NCBI RefSeq assembly: GCF_900188455.1
Contig: NZ_FZOL01000010.1
Coordinates: forward strand, 1-64,000
Source of the DNA: Pseudomonas japonica
GTDB lineage: Bacteria; Pseudomonadota; Gammaproteobacteria; Pseudomonadales; Pseudomonadaceae
DNA length: 64,000 bases
Reading direction: 5' to 3'
Every line of letters begins with the position of its first letter. Position 1 is the stretch's first letter. A model generated the notes under the pieces. That model saw nothing but the letters and a program-made list of their open reading frames with translations, searched no databases and was not told the origin of the DNA. This document shows, in pieces, positions 14,089 through 22,863 of the stretch. The position numbers were made by a program, and so were the translations under genes.

Positions 14089-16665
14089 TTATAACAGAGT
14101 CTTCAGTTCATAGAGCATTTCGATAGCTTGGCGTGGCGTCATGTTGTCCAGATCGAGCTTGCCGATCTTCTCGATCGCCGGATGCGGCAGGCTGGCAAAC
14201 AGATCGCTCTGGTGCGGGACCTGTGGTTCGCTGCGGCTACTGGTCGCAGGTGTCGGCAGCTCGTGAGGCAGGCTGGAGGTCTCCAGTCGGCTCAGATGTT
14301 CCCGCGCCCGCTGAATGACCGGCGCCGGAACGCCGGCCAGTTGCGCCACCGCCAGGCCGTAGCTCTGGCTGGCCGGCCCCGGCAGGACATGGTGCAGGAA
14401 GACGATGCGCTCATTGTGCTCGGTGGCGTTCAGGTGCACGTTCGCTACCAGCGGTTCGTTTTCCGGCAATACCGTCAGTTCGAAGTAGTGGGTAGCGAAA
14501 AGGGTGTAGGCGCGCAACCGGGCCAGACGCTCTGCCGCAGCCCAGGCCAGCGACAGTCCATCGAAGGTACTGGTACCGCGTCCCACTTCATCCATCAGCA
14601 CCAGGCTGCGGTCGGTGGCGTTGTGCAGGATGTTGGCGGTTTCGCTCATTTCCACCATGAAGGTGGAGCGGCCGCCGGCCAGGTCGTCGCTGGAGCCGAT
14701 ACGGGTGAATATACGGTCCACCAGGGACAGCTGGCAGCTGGCCGCCGGTACGTAGCTGCCGATATGCGCCAGCAGCACGATCAGTGCGGTCTGACGCATG
14801 TAGGTGGATTTACCGCCCATGTTCGGACCGGTGATGATCAGCATGCGGGTGCTGTCGTCGAGGGACAGGTCGTTGGCCACGAAGGGGCTGGTCAGGACCT
14901 GCTCGACCACAGGATGACGCCCCTGGTTGATCTGCATGCATGGCTCGTCGACGAAGGTCGGGCAGTTCAGGTCCAGGGTCAGGGCGCGCTCGGCCATGTT
15001 GCTCAGCACGTCCAGCTCGGACAGTGCCGCGGCGGTGTCCTGCAGCGGCGCCAGGTGGCTGATCAGGGTTTCCAGCAAGGCGTCGTAGAGCATCTTCTCC
15101 CGGGCCAGGGCACGGCTCTTGGCCGACAGTGCCTTGTCCTCGAACGTCTTCAGCTCGGGGGTGATGAAGCGTTCGGCGCCCTTGAGCGTCTGGCGACGGA
15201 TGTAGTCGACCGGCGCCTGTTCGGCCTGTTTGCTCGGCAGTTCGATGAAGTAGCCGTGGACCCGGTTGTAGCCGACCTTGAGATTGGCCAGGCCTGTACG
15301 CGCCTTTTCCCGGGCTTCGAGGTCGATGAGGAACTGCCCGGCGTTCTCGCTGATCGACAGCAGTTCGTCCAGTTCGGCGTCGTAGCCGGTCTTGAGGACG
15401 CCGCCGTCGCGGATCACCGCCGGCGGGTTGTCGATAATGGCTTTTTCCAGCAGGTCGGCCAGTTCCGGATAGGTACCGGCGATGGCTGCCAGGCGCGCCA
15501 GGTGCGGCGCTTCCAGTTCGGCCATGGCGTTCTGCAGCTCGGGCAGGGCGCCGAGGGCGTCACGCAGGCGGGCGAGGTCGCGGGGGCGGGCGTTGCGCAG
15601 GCCGATACGGGCGAGAATCCGCTCGATGTCACCGATGTCCTTCAATTGCGGCTGCAGGCGTTCGAAGCGGTAGTTGTCGAGCAGGCAGCGAATCGAGCTC
15701 TGCCGGGCCTGAAGCACTTTGAGGTCGCGCAGCGGACGGTTCAGCCAGCGGGTCAGCAGGCGGCTGCCCATGGCGGTCTGGCAGCGGTCGATCACCGATT
15801 GCAGGGTGTTGTCGCGCCCGCCGGCGAGGTTGACGTCCAGTTCCAGGTTGCGCCGACTGGCGCCATCGAGGATGACCGTGTCGTCCAGGCGCTCGTGCTT
15901 GAGGCTGCGCAGATGGGGCAGGGCGGTGCGCTGGGTTTCCTTGGCGTAGGTCAGCAAACAGCCCGCGGCGCCGATGGCCAGGGTCAGCTTGTCGCACCCG
16001 AAGCCTTTCAGGTCCTGGGTTGCGAACTGCTGACAGAGGCTCTTGCGTGCGGAGTCGCGATCGAAGTCCCACGGCGCGCGGCGGCGTGAGCCACGCCGTT
16101 TCTCGGCGGGCAGGCCTTGTGGCCAGTCGTCCGGGATCAGCAGCTCGACCGGGTTGGTCCGTTCCAGCTCGGCGAGGAGGTTTTCCCAGCCCTTGAGTTC
16201 CTGCACGGTGAAGTTGCCGCTGGTGATGTCCAGCACCGCCAGGCCGAACAGGCGCTCATCGCCCAGTACGGCGGCGATCAGGTTGTCGCGGCGTTCGTCC
16301 AGCAGGGCTTCGTCGCTGATGGTGCCGGGGGTGATGATACGCACCACCTGACGTTCCACCGGGCCCTTGCTGGTGGCCGGGTCGCCGATCTGTTCGCAGA
16401 TCACCACCGATTCACCCAGCTTCACCAGCTTGGCCAGATAGCCTTCCAGCGAATGAAAGGGAATACCGCACATGGGGATCGACTGGCCCGCCGACTGACC
16501 GCGCGCGGTCAGGGTGATATCCAGCAGTTTCGCGGCCTTCTTCGCATCTTCGTAGAAGATCTCGTAGAAATCGCCCATGCGGTAGAACATCAGCTGGTCT
16601 GGATGCTGGTTCTTCAGCTTCCAGTACTGCTGCATCATCGGAGTGTGTGCGGAAAGATCAGACAT
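14089..16665 (-). CDS. mutS: DNA mismatch repair protein MutS
   Basis: MutS recognises mismatches and small loops and recruits MutL. The 858-residue protein has the mismatch-contacting FYE motif in [11 protein letters not shown] (about residues 32-42), connector and lever domains, and a C-terminal ATPase with Walker [10 protein letters not shown] (residues 613-621), [14 protein letters not shown] (Walker B and signature) and [10 protein letters not shown]-terminal helix-turn-helix tail follows. The gene marks the left edge of the tailocin cluster. Confidence 0.99.
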   Translation of the reverse strand: MSDLSAHTPMMQQYWKLKNQHPDQLMFYRMGDFYEIFYEDAKKAAKLLDITLTARGQSAGQSIPMCGIPFHSLEGYLAKLVKLGESVVICEQIGDPATSKGPVERQVVRIITPGTISDEALLDERRDNLIAAVLGDERLFGLAVLDITSGNFTVQELKGWENLLAELERTNPVELLIPDDWPQGLPAEKRRGSRRRAPWDFDRDSARKSLCQQFATQDLKGFGCDKLTLAIGAAGCLLTYAKETQRTALPHLRSLKHERLDDTVILDGASRRNLELDVNLAGGRDNTLQSVIDRCQTAMGSRLLTRWLNRPLRDLKVLQARQSSIRCLLDNYRFERLQPQLKDIGDIERILARIGLRNARPRDLARLRDALGALPELQNAMAELEAPHLARLAAIAGTYPELADLLEKAIIDNPPAVIRDGGVLKTGYDAELDELLSISENAGQFLIDLEAREKARTGLANLKVGYNRVHGYFIELPSKQAEQAPVDYIRRQTLKGAERFITPELKTFEDKALSAKSRALAREKMLYDALLETLISHLAPLQDTAAALSELDVLSNMAERALTLDLNCPTFVDEPCMQINQGRHPVVEQVLTSPFVANDLSLDDSTRMLIITGPNMGGKSTYMRQTALIVLLAHIGSYVPAASCQLSLVDRIFTRIGSSDDLAGGRSTFMVEMSETANILHNATDRSLVLMDEVGRGTSTFDGLSLAWAAAERLARLRAYTLFATHYFELTVLPENEPLVANVHLNATEHNERIVFLHHVLPGPASQSYGLAVAQLAGVPAPVIQRAREHLSRLETSSLPHELPTPATSSRSEPQVPHQSDLFASLPHPAIEKIGKLDLDNMTPRQAIEMLYELKTLL

Positions 16666-16839
16666 TCAAGGCCTTACAGCAGGGTGTCTTTAAAAGGTAT
16701 GAAACCGCTAATAGTACAGGGATTTGTTCCGCGGCGCCGAGCGCGGCGCGGCGTAAACAGCCTTCGTTCGTTGCAATTCATGCGCGTTGTCATGCTTGAT
16801 GCGTTTTTGCAATTGCATTTCCATCGAGGCAGGGGCAGT

Positions 16840-17583
16840 ATGCACGTCATGCAAAAGCGCAATGTAGCTACCGTCCTCAAGTCACTGCTGGAACGCCACG
16901 GTCTTTCTCCCACGGAGTTGCACCGCCGCACCGGCGTGCCCCAATCCACCCTGTCGCGGATTCTCAGCGAGAAGATCGCCGATCCTTCGGACAAGCATGT
17001 GTCGAAGATCGCCGAGTACTTCGGAGTGAGTACCGATCAGTTGCGTGGCCGTGTCGACCTGGGCGACAGCCGCGAAGCCGAACGTGTGCCCGGTCATGAC
17101 GACTTGCGCGACATCAGCCTGTGGGACGACGAAACCCCCGTCGAGGACGACGAGGTCTCCGTTCCTTTTCTTCGTGAGGTCGAGTTGGCAGCAGGATCAG
17201 GAAGATTCGTCATCGAGGAAAGCGAGCGCGCCCGCCTGCGTTTCGGCAAGCGCAGCCTGCGCCACAACGGTGTGCAGTTCGACCAGGCGAAGTGCGTGAC
17301 GGTGCGCGGCAACAGCATGTTGCCGGTGTTGCGTGACGGTGCCACGGTGGGCGTCAACACGGGCAAGTGTTCCATTGGCGACATCATCGATGGCGATCTC
17401 TATGCCATCAATCACAACGGCCAGCTGCGAGTGAAGCAGCTCTATCGCCTGCCTGTCGGCATCCGTCTGCGCAGCTTCAACCGCGATGAACATCCCGACG
17501 AGGACTACAGCTTCCAGCAGATGCAGGACGAGCAGATCGTCATTCTCGGCCATGTGTTCTGGTGGGGCATGTACGCTCGCTGA
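16840..17583 (+). CDS. prtR: Self-cleaving CI/LexA-like tailocin repressor (PrtR type)
   Basis: This 247-residue repressor is predicted to hold the adjacent tailocin genes silent and to self-cleave when stimulated by RecA. The N-terminal helix-turn-helix (SPTELHRRTGVPQSTLSRIL, about residues 25-44) resembles phage CI proteins. The C-terminal S24 domain shows all needed residues: cleavage bond Ala118-Gly119 (ELAAGSGRF), nucleophile Ser159 (VRGNSMLP) and general base Lys199 (RVKQLY). The ATG at 16840 follows AGGGG; a second ATG at 16849 is possible. Unlike P. aeruginosa there is no prtN activator gene beside it, so repression of the tail promoter is probably direct. Confidence 0.9.
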   Translation: MHVMQKRNVATVLKSLLERHGLSPTELHRRTGVPQSTLSRILSEKIADPSDKHVSKIAEYFGVSTDQLRGRVDLGDSREAERVPGHDDLRDISLWDDETPVEDDEVSVPFLREVELAAGSGRFVIEESERARLRFGKRSLRHNGVQFDQAKCVTVRGNSMLPVLRDGATVGVNTGKCSIGDIIDGDLYAINHNGQLRVKQLYRLPVGIRLRSFNRDEHPDEDYSFQQMQDEQIVILGHVFWWGMYAR

Positions 17584-17600
17584 GCCTTCCCTTCTCATTG

Positions 17601-17626
17601 AAAACCCGCTTCGGCGGGTTTTTTTT
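17601..17626 (+). terminator. Intrinsic terminator after the repressor gene
   Basis: A CCCGC-TTCG-GCGGG hairpin flanked by AAAA and eight T residues begins 17 bp after the repressor stop. Confidence 0.9.
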
Positions 17627-17709
17627 CGCTTGTCGAAAACTGGCCGGAGCCAGAGCGGACGAGGGTTCAATGCATTTAAGCAAATCCATCAGCGCAAATA
17701 TTTCCAAAA

Positions 17710-17743
17710 ATGCATTGACTGCATATGCGTTGATGCATAAAGT
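17710..17743 (+). promoter_or_regulatory. Candidate tailocin promoter with repressor operators
   Basis: TTGACT at 17715-17720 and TAAAGT at 17738-17743 are spaced by 17 bp, a good sigma70-type promoter. Two dyads overlap it: ATGCATTGACTGCAT (17710-17724, perfect five-base arms) across the -35, and ATGC-N6-GCAT (17725-17738) in the spacer up to the -10. A further ATGCAT lies at 17670. Similar ATGC/TGCA half-sites lie upstream of the repressor gene (16799-16818). Operator function is inferred. It stands about 310 bp before the holin start, and the rest of the 473-bp gap shows no gene. Confidence 0.55.
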
Positions 17744-17951
17744 TCGTTCCAAGCCGGCCAGACACCGGCGGCGAGAAAGGCAGCGATGAACAGGCCTCGA
17801 CTGTTCAGAGGGTTGGCAACTGACCCGGGTGTGCAGCGTAAAGCACCAAGAGCAGTTATCCGGCGGGCAGGTGGCCGCGGTCGGAGGAACAATTTGAAGC
17901 GGAGACGTCCAGCACACCAGTCGTGGCGGGCGTTTCAACGACGCATTACTG

Positions 17952-17980
17952 AAAAGCCCAGGGCCTGCCCCGGGCTTTTT
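17952..17980 (+). terminator. Terminator-like hairpin in the tailocin leader
   Basis: AAAAGCCC and GGGCTTTTT flank an inner GGGC-CT-GCCC hairpin. It lies downstream of the candidate tail promoter and 76 bp before the holin start, so it could act as an attenuator or be a remnant module border. Confidence 0.7.
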
Positions 17981-18056
17981 GGAATGCCGAGTGATCACTC
18001 GGTCCCATTCCCCGTTCGGCCCGTCGCTGTGCGGGAAGTACAAAGGAGGCAGGACC

Positions 18057-18392
18057 GTGACAAGCGAGCAACAGACGTTGCTGGAAATGCCGATCTGGCT
18101 GGTGATCGTCCTGGCGTTGCTGGGTGGGGTTTCCGGCGAGATGTGGCGAGCGGACAAGGCGGGCGCCCGGGGTGCGGCCTTGTTGAGACGATTGGCACTG
18201 CGCTCGGGGGCCTGCATGGTCTGCGGCGTATCCACCATGATGCTGCTGTACGCCAGCGGCCTTTCGATATGGGCGGCCAGTGCCCTGGGCTGCCTGACCG
18301 CCGTGGGCGGTGCGGATATCACCATGGGGCTGTACGAGCGCTGGGCGATCAAGCGCCTGGGCCTGGGCAGTGACAGCAAGGAGAGATCATGA
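18057..18392 (+). CDS. Phage-type holin
   Basis: This is a predicted inner-membrane pore former that lets the endolysin out and so releases tailocin particles. The 111-residue protein has about three hydrophobic segments (around residues 10-25, 50-70 and 72-90) and a charged C-terminus. The GTG at 18057 has a perfect AGGAGG seven bases upstream. It is the first structural gene of the cluster, as in other P. fluorescens tailocins, while its partners endolysin and spanins are at the far end. The stop overlaps the next gene (ATGA). Confidence 0.82.
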   Translation: MTSEQQTLLEMPIWLVIVLALLGGVSGEMWRADKAGARGAALLRRLALRSGACMVCGVSTMMLLYASGLSIWAASALGCLTAVGGADITMGLYERWAIKRLGLGSDSKERS

Positions 18393-18895
18393 GCGACCTC
18401 AATGGATTGCATCAGGCCATAGGCGCGACCCTCGAAACTGCGTTCCCGCAGCTCGCAACGGTCGGCAGCTATGCCGCCGTGCAACAGGAAACGGCGTTGC
18501 CGGCGCTGTTCTACGGCATCGTCGGGTTGAAGCCCGGTACCGATCCGGGCGATGGACACTCCCGTGTCATCGCCACGTTCGAGGCACGGATCAGCACCGA
18601 CGGCACTCGCCCCCAGGCGGTGCTGGAAACCGTCAGCCTGGCGGCGCAACTGATGGTGCTGCTGCGCAAGCAGTACTGGAACATCGACTTCGTCGAAGAG
18701 GCCCGCGGCGTCCAGGCGTTACCGTCGAGCACGGCACCGACTACCTGGGTGGTGCAGTGGGAGCAGGTCCTGCACCTGGGCGAGGCGCAATGGCCATGGC
18801 CGAACCAGCCACCGGGATCGTTGCTGTTGTCCTTCGATCCCGATACCGGCCCCGGACATGAAAGCGACTACAAGGCTGCGGAGGATTTCGCATGA
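18389..18895 (+). CDS. Tail-completion/terminator-like phage protein
   Basis: This 168-residue soluble protein has no motif I can name with certainty. It overlaps the holin upstream and gpV downstream by four bases each (ATGA), so it belongs to the tail operon. Length, position before gpV and the mixed alpha/beta pattern (for example SRVIATFEARIS and PTTWVVQWEQVL) recall tail-terminator or gp37-like proteins of Mu-like and P2-like phages. That role is inference. Confidence 0.55.
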   Translation: MSDLNGLHQAIGATLETAFPQLATVGSYAAVQQETALPALFYGIVGLKPGTDPGDGHSRVIATFEARISTDGTRPQAVLETVSLAAQLMVLLRKQYWNIDFVEEARGVQALPSSTAPTTWVVQWEQVLHLGEAQWPWPNQPPGSLLLSFDPDTGPGHESDYKAAEDFA

Positions 18896-19452
18896 GCTAT
18901 GCCAGTGCGATGCACGACCGCATGATCGCCGGCTTGCTGATTCCCTGCCGGGTGGTCGCCGTGGATCTGGCCGCGGCACGGGTGCGGGTGTCCGATGGCG
19001 CCGGCTGGACCAGCGCCTGGGTGCGCTGGCACAGCCAGGCCGCCGGCAAGGCACGACACTGGCGCGCGCCGAGTCTGAACGAGCAGGGCGTGCTGCTCAG
19101 TCCCAGCGGCGAGCCGGCCCAGGGCACCTTCGTCGCCGGTCTTTACGGCAACGCCGGCAATCCGCCGGACAACCGCGAGCATGTCGAGGTCTGGCGCTTC
19201 GACGATGGCGGTTCGCTGATCTACGACTGGCAGGCCAGCAGCTACAGCGTCGAACTGCCACGCGGCAGCCTCACCCTCAAGGTCGGCGGCAGCACGCTGG
19301 TGGCCACTCCCGATGCCATCACGCTTACCTCTGGCAGCCTGACCTTGAATGGCCCGGTGCGGATCAATGGCGCGTTGCAGGTGACGGGGGATATCCACGG
19401 CGGCGGGGCAATCATCGATACCGCCGGCAATACGCCTAACCACAAACACTGA
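18892..19452 (+). CDS. Baseplate spike protein gpV
   Basis: GpV forms the membrane-piercing spike at the tip of contractile tails. The 186-residue protein has an N-terminal OB-fold-like part (VVAVDLAAARVRVSDGAGWTS), then a gpV/gp45-type domain (LLSPSGEPAQGTFVAGLYG), and a repetitive beta-strand C-terminus (SLTLKVGGSTLVATPDAITL). It ends NTPNHKH, an HxH tip that binds iron in related spikes. It overlaps the previous gene by four bases. The next baseplate gene, gpW, is 2.2 kb away because a tailspike gene lies between. Confidence 0.92.
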   Translation: MSYASAMHDRMIAGLLIPCRVVAVDLAAARVRVSDGAGWTSAWVRWHSQAAGKARHWRAPSLNEQGVLLSPSGEPAQGTFVAGLYGNAGNPPDNREHVEVWRFDDGGSLIYDWQASSYSVELPRGSLTLKVGGSTLVATPDAITLTSGSLTLNGPVRINGALQVTGDIHGGGAIIDTAGNTPNHKH

Positions 19453-19632
19453 AGAAAATATCGCGACGCCAATGGGGGTTATCGGGACTTGTTGCCCTGA
19501 CCCTTCTTTATGGCCATTCGGCAAATGGCTGAAGACCATACAAAAATACTGTCGGATAACTGATGGCGAGTTTCTCAAGCTCTCCGAACGACAGCACCCA
19601 TTACTGGCGCGGGATGTTTCCTGGAGATCTAT

Positions 19633-21417
19633 ATGCACTACGAAACAGCGAGCCTGACCGGCTCCAACGGTTCTTGTGAGCGAATTGAAGTAACTGACTA
19701 TTTTCAACCCGGTGATGCCAGTTGGTCCGACGCATTCGACAGGGTAATTGCTGTTGTCGAATCGAGGGCCGTGGCGGGCACTGAACAATACACCTTGCCG
19801 GATATCTTTCTGCCTGACCACGGCGCGGATTATGGAATTTTTCGCCCGATTTCGACGCGGTTGCCACTGAAATTCAAGGGCGAGGGTGTGCGAGTCGTTG
19901 CGCTTCAAGGGTTTGCCGGAAAGACCATTCCTCTTGCCGCGGGCGGTACGGAAGTCAACAGCTCCATGATGATCTTCCTCGATGGTGACAAGGGAAGCAC
20001 CACGGGAGTCGTTCGTAACGGTGCGGCGGTTGGCAAGGGAATCACTCTTGATTGTCGCGATACTGCTTACAATGGCATATATATGGAACGGATGACGTAC
20101 GCCACGATCGACTGTGAAATTCAATTTCCAGCTGATTCGGGGGTACAGATCGGACCCCATTGCTGGGGGATGTCCATGTATTCCCCAGTTATCGAGAACT
20201 TCTCCAACTATGCAGTGAGATGCTTGCCGCATTCTGCGTGCAACGGCATGTCGATTGTAAATCCGAGATTCTGGGGTGAGTTCAAGACGGGTAACGCAGG
20301 TATCCTTTTCGATAAAGACGCAGAATGCAATGGTTTCCATGTGTCGGGTGGCTTCATCGAGAAGGTTAACTACGGTGTTATTGTCGCTGCCGGTAACGGC
20401 CCCATCGTTTTCACGGGCGTTGACTTCGAACAGTGCCAGGTAAGCGTTGTTCGCGCGGCCACTGGCGATTTCACCGGTAAGGTTATCGGTCCCATCACGC
20501 TTGAAAATTGCTTCCTTCACTCGATATCGGCGGTGAAGGTCTATGCGGACGAGGCAATCATTCATGTTCGCGGTTGCAGGCTGTTTCCCGATAGCTTCGA
20601 TTTTGAAACTGACTCCTTTGGCCGAGGAGTAATCCACGCGAGCAATAACCGGTACGATGCCGGATTTGTAAATGCTCCCAATGCAAACCTGGTATTCGAC
20701 GATTGTTCCGGTCTGACACGGAATATCTGGAACTATCTTCCCAATCGGTCGAATAATTTCTATCCCGCTCTCGATGTCCGAAACTTTCAGTTTCCGGGTG
20801 CCAAGTTTCTGCAGAGCTCCGGTTTCAATTTTTACAGCAATCATGTCGATGGTCCTGCCGGGCAGACGGTATCGCGCTCGGACTGGTGGGTTTCGGAGTA
20901 TCACCATAAAACTTCGCCGGGGGTCTTGAATAAGATCATTGGCGTCAGGCTGGCAAATGATGCTGGACAGAACTCGTTTCAGCCGATGGTCAACAATGCG
21001 ACGACCTGCGGGGCGCCAGGTGCATCATGGGCAGGCGGATCGACACAGGTCGCTTTCACCGTCGTCTCGGATGAGCGTGAGAAGCAACAGCTTCAGGAAA
21101 TCTCTGATGTGGAGCGGCGAGTGGCTGCAAAGTGCAAGTTGCTGCTCGGTTTGAAGTACAAGCTCAACGACCAGGTCGCGAAATTGGGCGACAAGGCGAA
21201 ATGGCACTTTGGCACCTCGGCTCAGCGGGTGATTGCCGCGTTCGAAGCCGAAGGCCTTGATGCGATGGACTACTCGGTTGTCGAGTATCACGAGTGGGAT
21301 GAGATCGAGCCGGTGACTGACAAGGAAGGAACCATCACTCTTCCGGGACAGCCTGCTGGCAATGTCTACACGGTGAACTACGAAGAGCTGCAGGCGTTTG
21401 TCTTGAGCGTTATTTGA
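19633..21417 (+). CDS. Beta-helix tailspike with self-cleaving S74 chaperone
   Basis: This 594-residue protein looks like a trimeric receptor-binding tailspike. The N-terminal part has the pectate-lyase-like entry pattern (IEVTDYFQPGDASWSDAFDR) followed by short beta-helix turns rich in G, N, D and aromatic residues through about residue 420. The C-terminus is a peptidase S74 intramolecular chaperone: SDEREK with the predicted nucleophile Ser479 and Lys484, then a helical region. The chaperone should release itself after trimer folding. The ATG has GGAGA close upstream. Base composition is clearly lower in GC than the neighbours. It sits alone between gpV and gpW with its own flanking spacers, as a cargo gene would. 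Polysaccharide binding or cleavage is possible; no catalytic residues could be assigned. Confidence 0.82.
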   Translation: MHYETASLTGSNGSCERIEVTDYFQPGDASWSDAFDRVIAVVESRAVAGTEQYTLPDIFLPDHGADYGIFRPISTRLPLKFKGEGVRVVALQGFAGKTIPLAAGGTEVNSSMMIFLDGDKGSTTGVVRNGAAVGKGITLDCRDTAYNGIYMERMTYATIDCEIQFPADSGVQIGPHCWGMSMYSPVIENFSNYAVRCLPHSACNGMSIVNPRFWGEFKTGNAGILFDKDAECNGFHVSGGFIEKVNYGVIVAAGNGPIVFTGVDFEQCQVSVVRAATGDFTGKVIGPITLENCFLHSISAVKVYADEAIIHVRGCRLFPDSFDFETDSFGRGVIHASNNRYDAGFVNAPNANLVFDDCSGLTRNIWNYLPNRSNNFYPALDVRNFQFPGAKFLQSSGFNFYSNHVDGPAGQTVSRSDWWVSEYHHKTSPGVLNKIIGVRLANDAGQNSFQPMVNNATTCGAPGASWAGGSTQVAFTVVSDEREKQQLQEISDVERRVAAKCKLLLGLKYKLNDQVAKLGDKAKWHFGTSAQRVIAAFEAEGLDAMDYSVVEYHEWDEIEPVTDKEGTITLPGQPAGNVYTVNYEELQAFVLSVI

Positions 21418-21523
21418 TTGTTGTTGGCGAGTGCGTTGGACGCACGGTGTTGCCCGGATATCGGGTGCCCGTATTCAGTCGTGAGCGCCTTGCCAAGTCG
21501 CAAATAGTTGAGTGAACAACATC

Positions 21524-21544
21524 AGCCCGCCAGGCGGGCTTTTT
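21524..21544 (+). terminator. Terminator-like hairpin after the tailspike gene
   Basis: AGCCCGC-CAG-GCGGGCT followed by TTTTC lies about 107 bp after the tailspike stop and just before the gpW module. Confidence 0.8.
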
Positions 21545-21563
21545 CATGCCCAGGAGGAACGCC

Positions 21564-21653
21564 ATGGCGACCCCGAAAAAGACTTTCGCACCCGGCGCCT
21601 GCGCCGCGGTGCACAGCGATTACTTACCGCCGGACATCCACATACAGGAGTGA
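21564..21653 (+). CDS. Possible 29-residue peptide upstream of gpW
   Basis: A short reading frame starts at an ATG preceded by a near-perfect AGGAGG (21552-21557). It ends four bases before the gpW start, with the gpW Shine-Dalgarno (AGGAG) formed by its last codons. The product (beginning MATPKKTFAPG and ending DIHIQE) resembles no family I know. It could be a small structural peptide, a coupling leader for gpW, or the stump of a gene cut by tailspike acquisition. Confidence 0.45.
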   Translation: MATPKKTFAPGACAAVHSDYLPPDIHIQE

Positions 21654-21657
21654 CGCG

Positions 21658-21984
21658 ATGATCGGAATGGATCGCCACACTGGCCAGCCACTGTCCGGCA
21701 TCGCCCACCTGCGCCAGTCCATCGAGGACATCCTGAGTACCCCGCTGGGCAGCCGGCGCATGCGTCCGGACTACGGCAGCAAGCTGCGCCGCTTCGTCGA
21801 CCTGCCGGTCAACGAGGGCTGGAAAAGCGCAGTACAGGCCGAAGTGGCGCGGGCCCTGGTGCGCTGGGAACCGCGCTTGAAACTGCAACGGGTCCGGGTG
21901 CTGGCGGTGGTGGACGGGCAGATCAGCCTGCAACTCACCGGGCAGTACCTGGGCGACAGCCAGATCCTGGAGGTGACGGCATGA
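21658..21984 (+). CDS. Baseplate assembly protein gpW (gp25-like)
   Basis: GpW/gp25 forms part of the baseplate wedge and starts sheath polymerisation. The 108-residue protein has the typical pattern SIEDILSTPLGSRRMRPDYG near residue 20-40, seen in P2 gpW and T4 gp25. The ATG at 21658 has AGGAG seven bases upstream. It overlaps gpJ by four bases (ATGA). The gpW-gpJ-gpI-fiber order is that of P2. Confidence 0.92.
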   Translation: MIGMDRHTGQPLSGIAHLRQSIEDILSTPLGSRRMRPDYGSKLRRFVDLPVNEGWKSAVQAEVARALVRWEPRLKLQRVRVLAVVDGQISLQLTGQYLGDSQILEVTA

Positions 21985-22862
21985 GCATTGTGGACCTCTC
22001 GGCGCTGCCCGCGCCGCAGGTGCTGGAGGATCTGGATTTCGAGGAGATCTTCCAGGCCGACCTGGCGACCTTCAAGTCGCACATGGGCGAAAGCTGGACC
22101 GCGCAGTTGGAAAGCGATCCGGTAACCAAACTGCTGGAAGTCGGCGCCTACCGCACGCTGCTCAACCGCGCCCGGGTCAACGACGCCGCCAAGGCGCTGT
22201 TGCTGGCCTACGCCACGGGCAGCGATCTGGATCAACTGGCGGCCAACGTGCAGTTGCGACGTCTGCTGGTGCGTGCCGCCGACCCGAACGCCGTGCCTCC
22301 CGTCGAGCAGATTCTTGAAGAAGACGATGCCCTGCGCGAGCGCATCGAGCTGGTCTACGAAGGACTGACCACGGCAGGGCCGCGCAACAGCTACATCCTG
22401 CATGCCCGCAATGCCTCCGGCCAGGTCGCCGATGCGACGGCGGAAAGCCCGTCGCCGGCGGTGGTGGATGTCACGGTGCTGGGCGTCGACGGCAGGGGTG
22501 TGGCCAGTGCCGAGCTGCTGGCGCAGGTCGCGGCCTATCTGAACGACGATGAGGTGCGGCCAGTGGCCGATCGCCTGACCGTGCGCAGCGCCGAGATCCT
22601 GCCGTATCGCATCGACGCGGTGCTGCACATGACGGGCAACGGTCCGGAAACCGAAGCGACCCTGGTGGAATGTCGACGCCGCTTGCAGGCCTGGATCAAC
22701 CCGCGTCGTCGCCTCGGTGTGGAAGTGGCGCGCTCGGGCATCGATGCGCAATTGCATATCAGCGGGGTTGCCCGGGTCGAGCTGCGTGACTGGCAGGACA
22801 TCCGCCCGAGCAAGGGCCAGGCCGCCTGGTGCGACGGCTTCGACGTGACCCTGGGAGGCTGA
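21981..22862 (+). CDS. Baseplate assembly protein gpJ
   Basis: GpJ is the gp6-like wedge subunit of the contractile-tail baseplate. The 293-residue protein shows family features: an N-terminal helical part (FEEIFQADLATFKSHMG), then the ARVNDAAKALLLAYATGSDLDQLA segment, and a long C-terminal part ending in the beta-rich RVELRDWQDIRPSKGQ region. It is coupled to gpW by a four-base overlap, and gpI starts one base after its stop. Confidence 0.93.
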   Translation: MSIVDLSALPAPQVLEDLDFEEIFQADLATFKSHMGESWTAQLESDPVTKLLEVGAYRTLLNRARVNDAAKALLLAYATGSDLDQLAANVQLRRLLVRAADPNAVPPVEQILEEDDALRERIELVYEGLTTAGPRNSYILHARNASGQVADATAESPSPAVVDVTVLGVDGRGVASAELLAQVAAYLNDDEVRPVADRLTVRSAEILPYRIDAVLHMTGNGPETEATLVECRRRLQAWINPRRRLGVEVARSGIDAQLHISGVARVELRDWQDIRPSKGQAAWCDGFDVTLGG

Positions 22863-22863
22863 C

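Noticed and set aside
14128..16089. 653-codon plus-strand open frame opposite mutS
   Set aside because: Shadow of mutS with biased composition and no recognised domain.
18868..20907. 679-codon minus-strand open frame opposite gpV and the tailspike
   Set aside because: Considered because the tailspike is lower in GC, so such an open frame is less expected. The product has no motifs, no ribosome-binding site and no place in the operon, while gpV and tailspike have clear domains.
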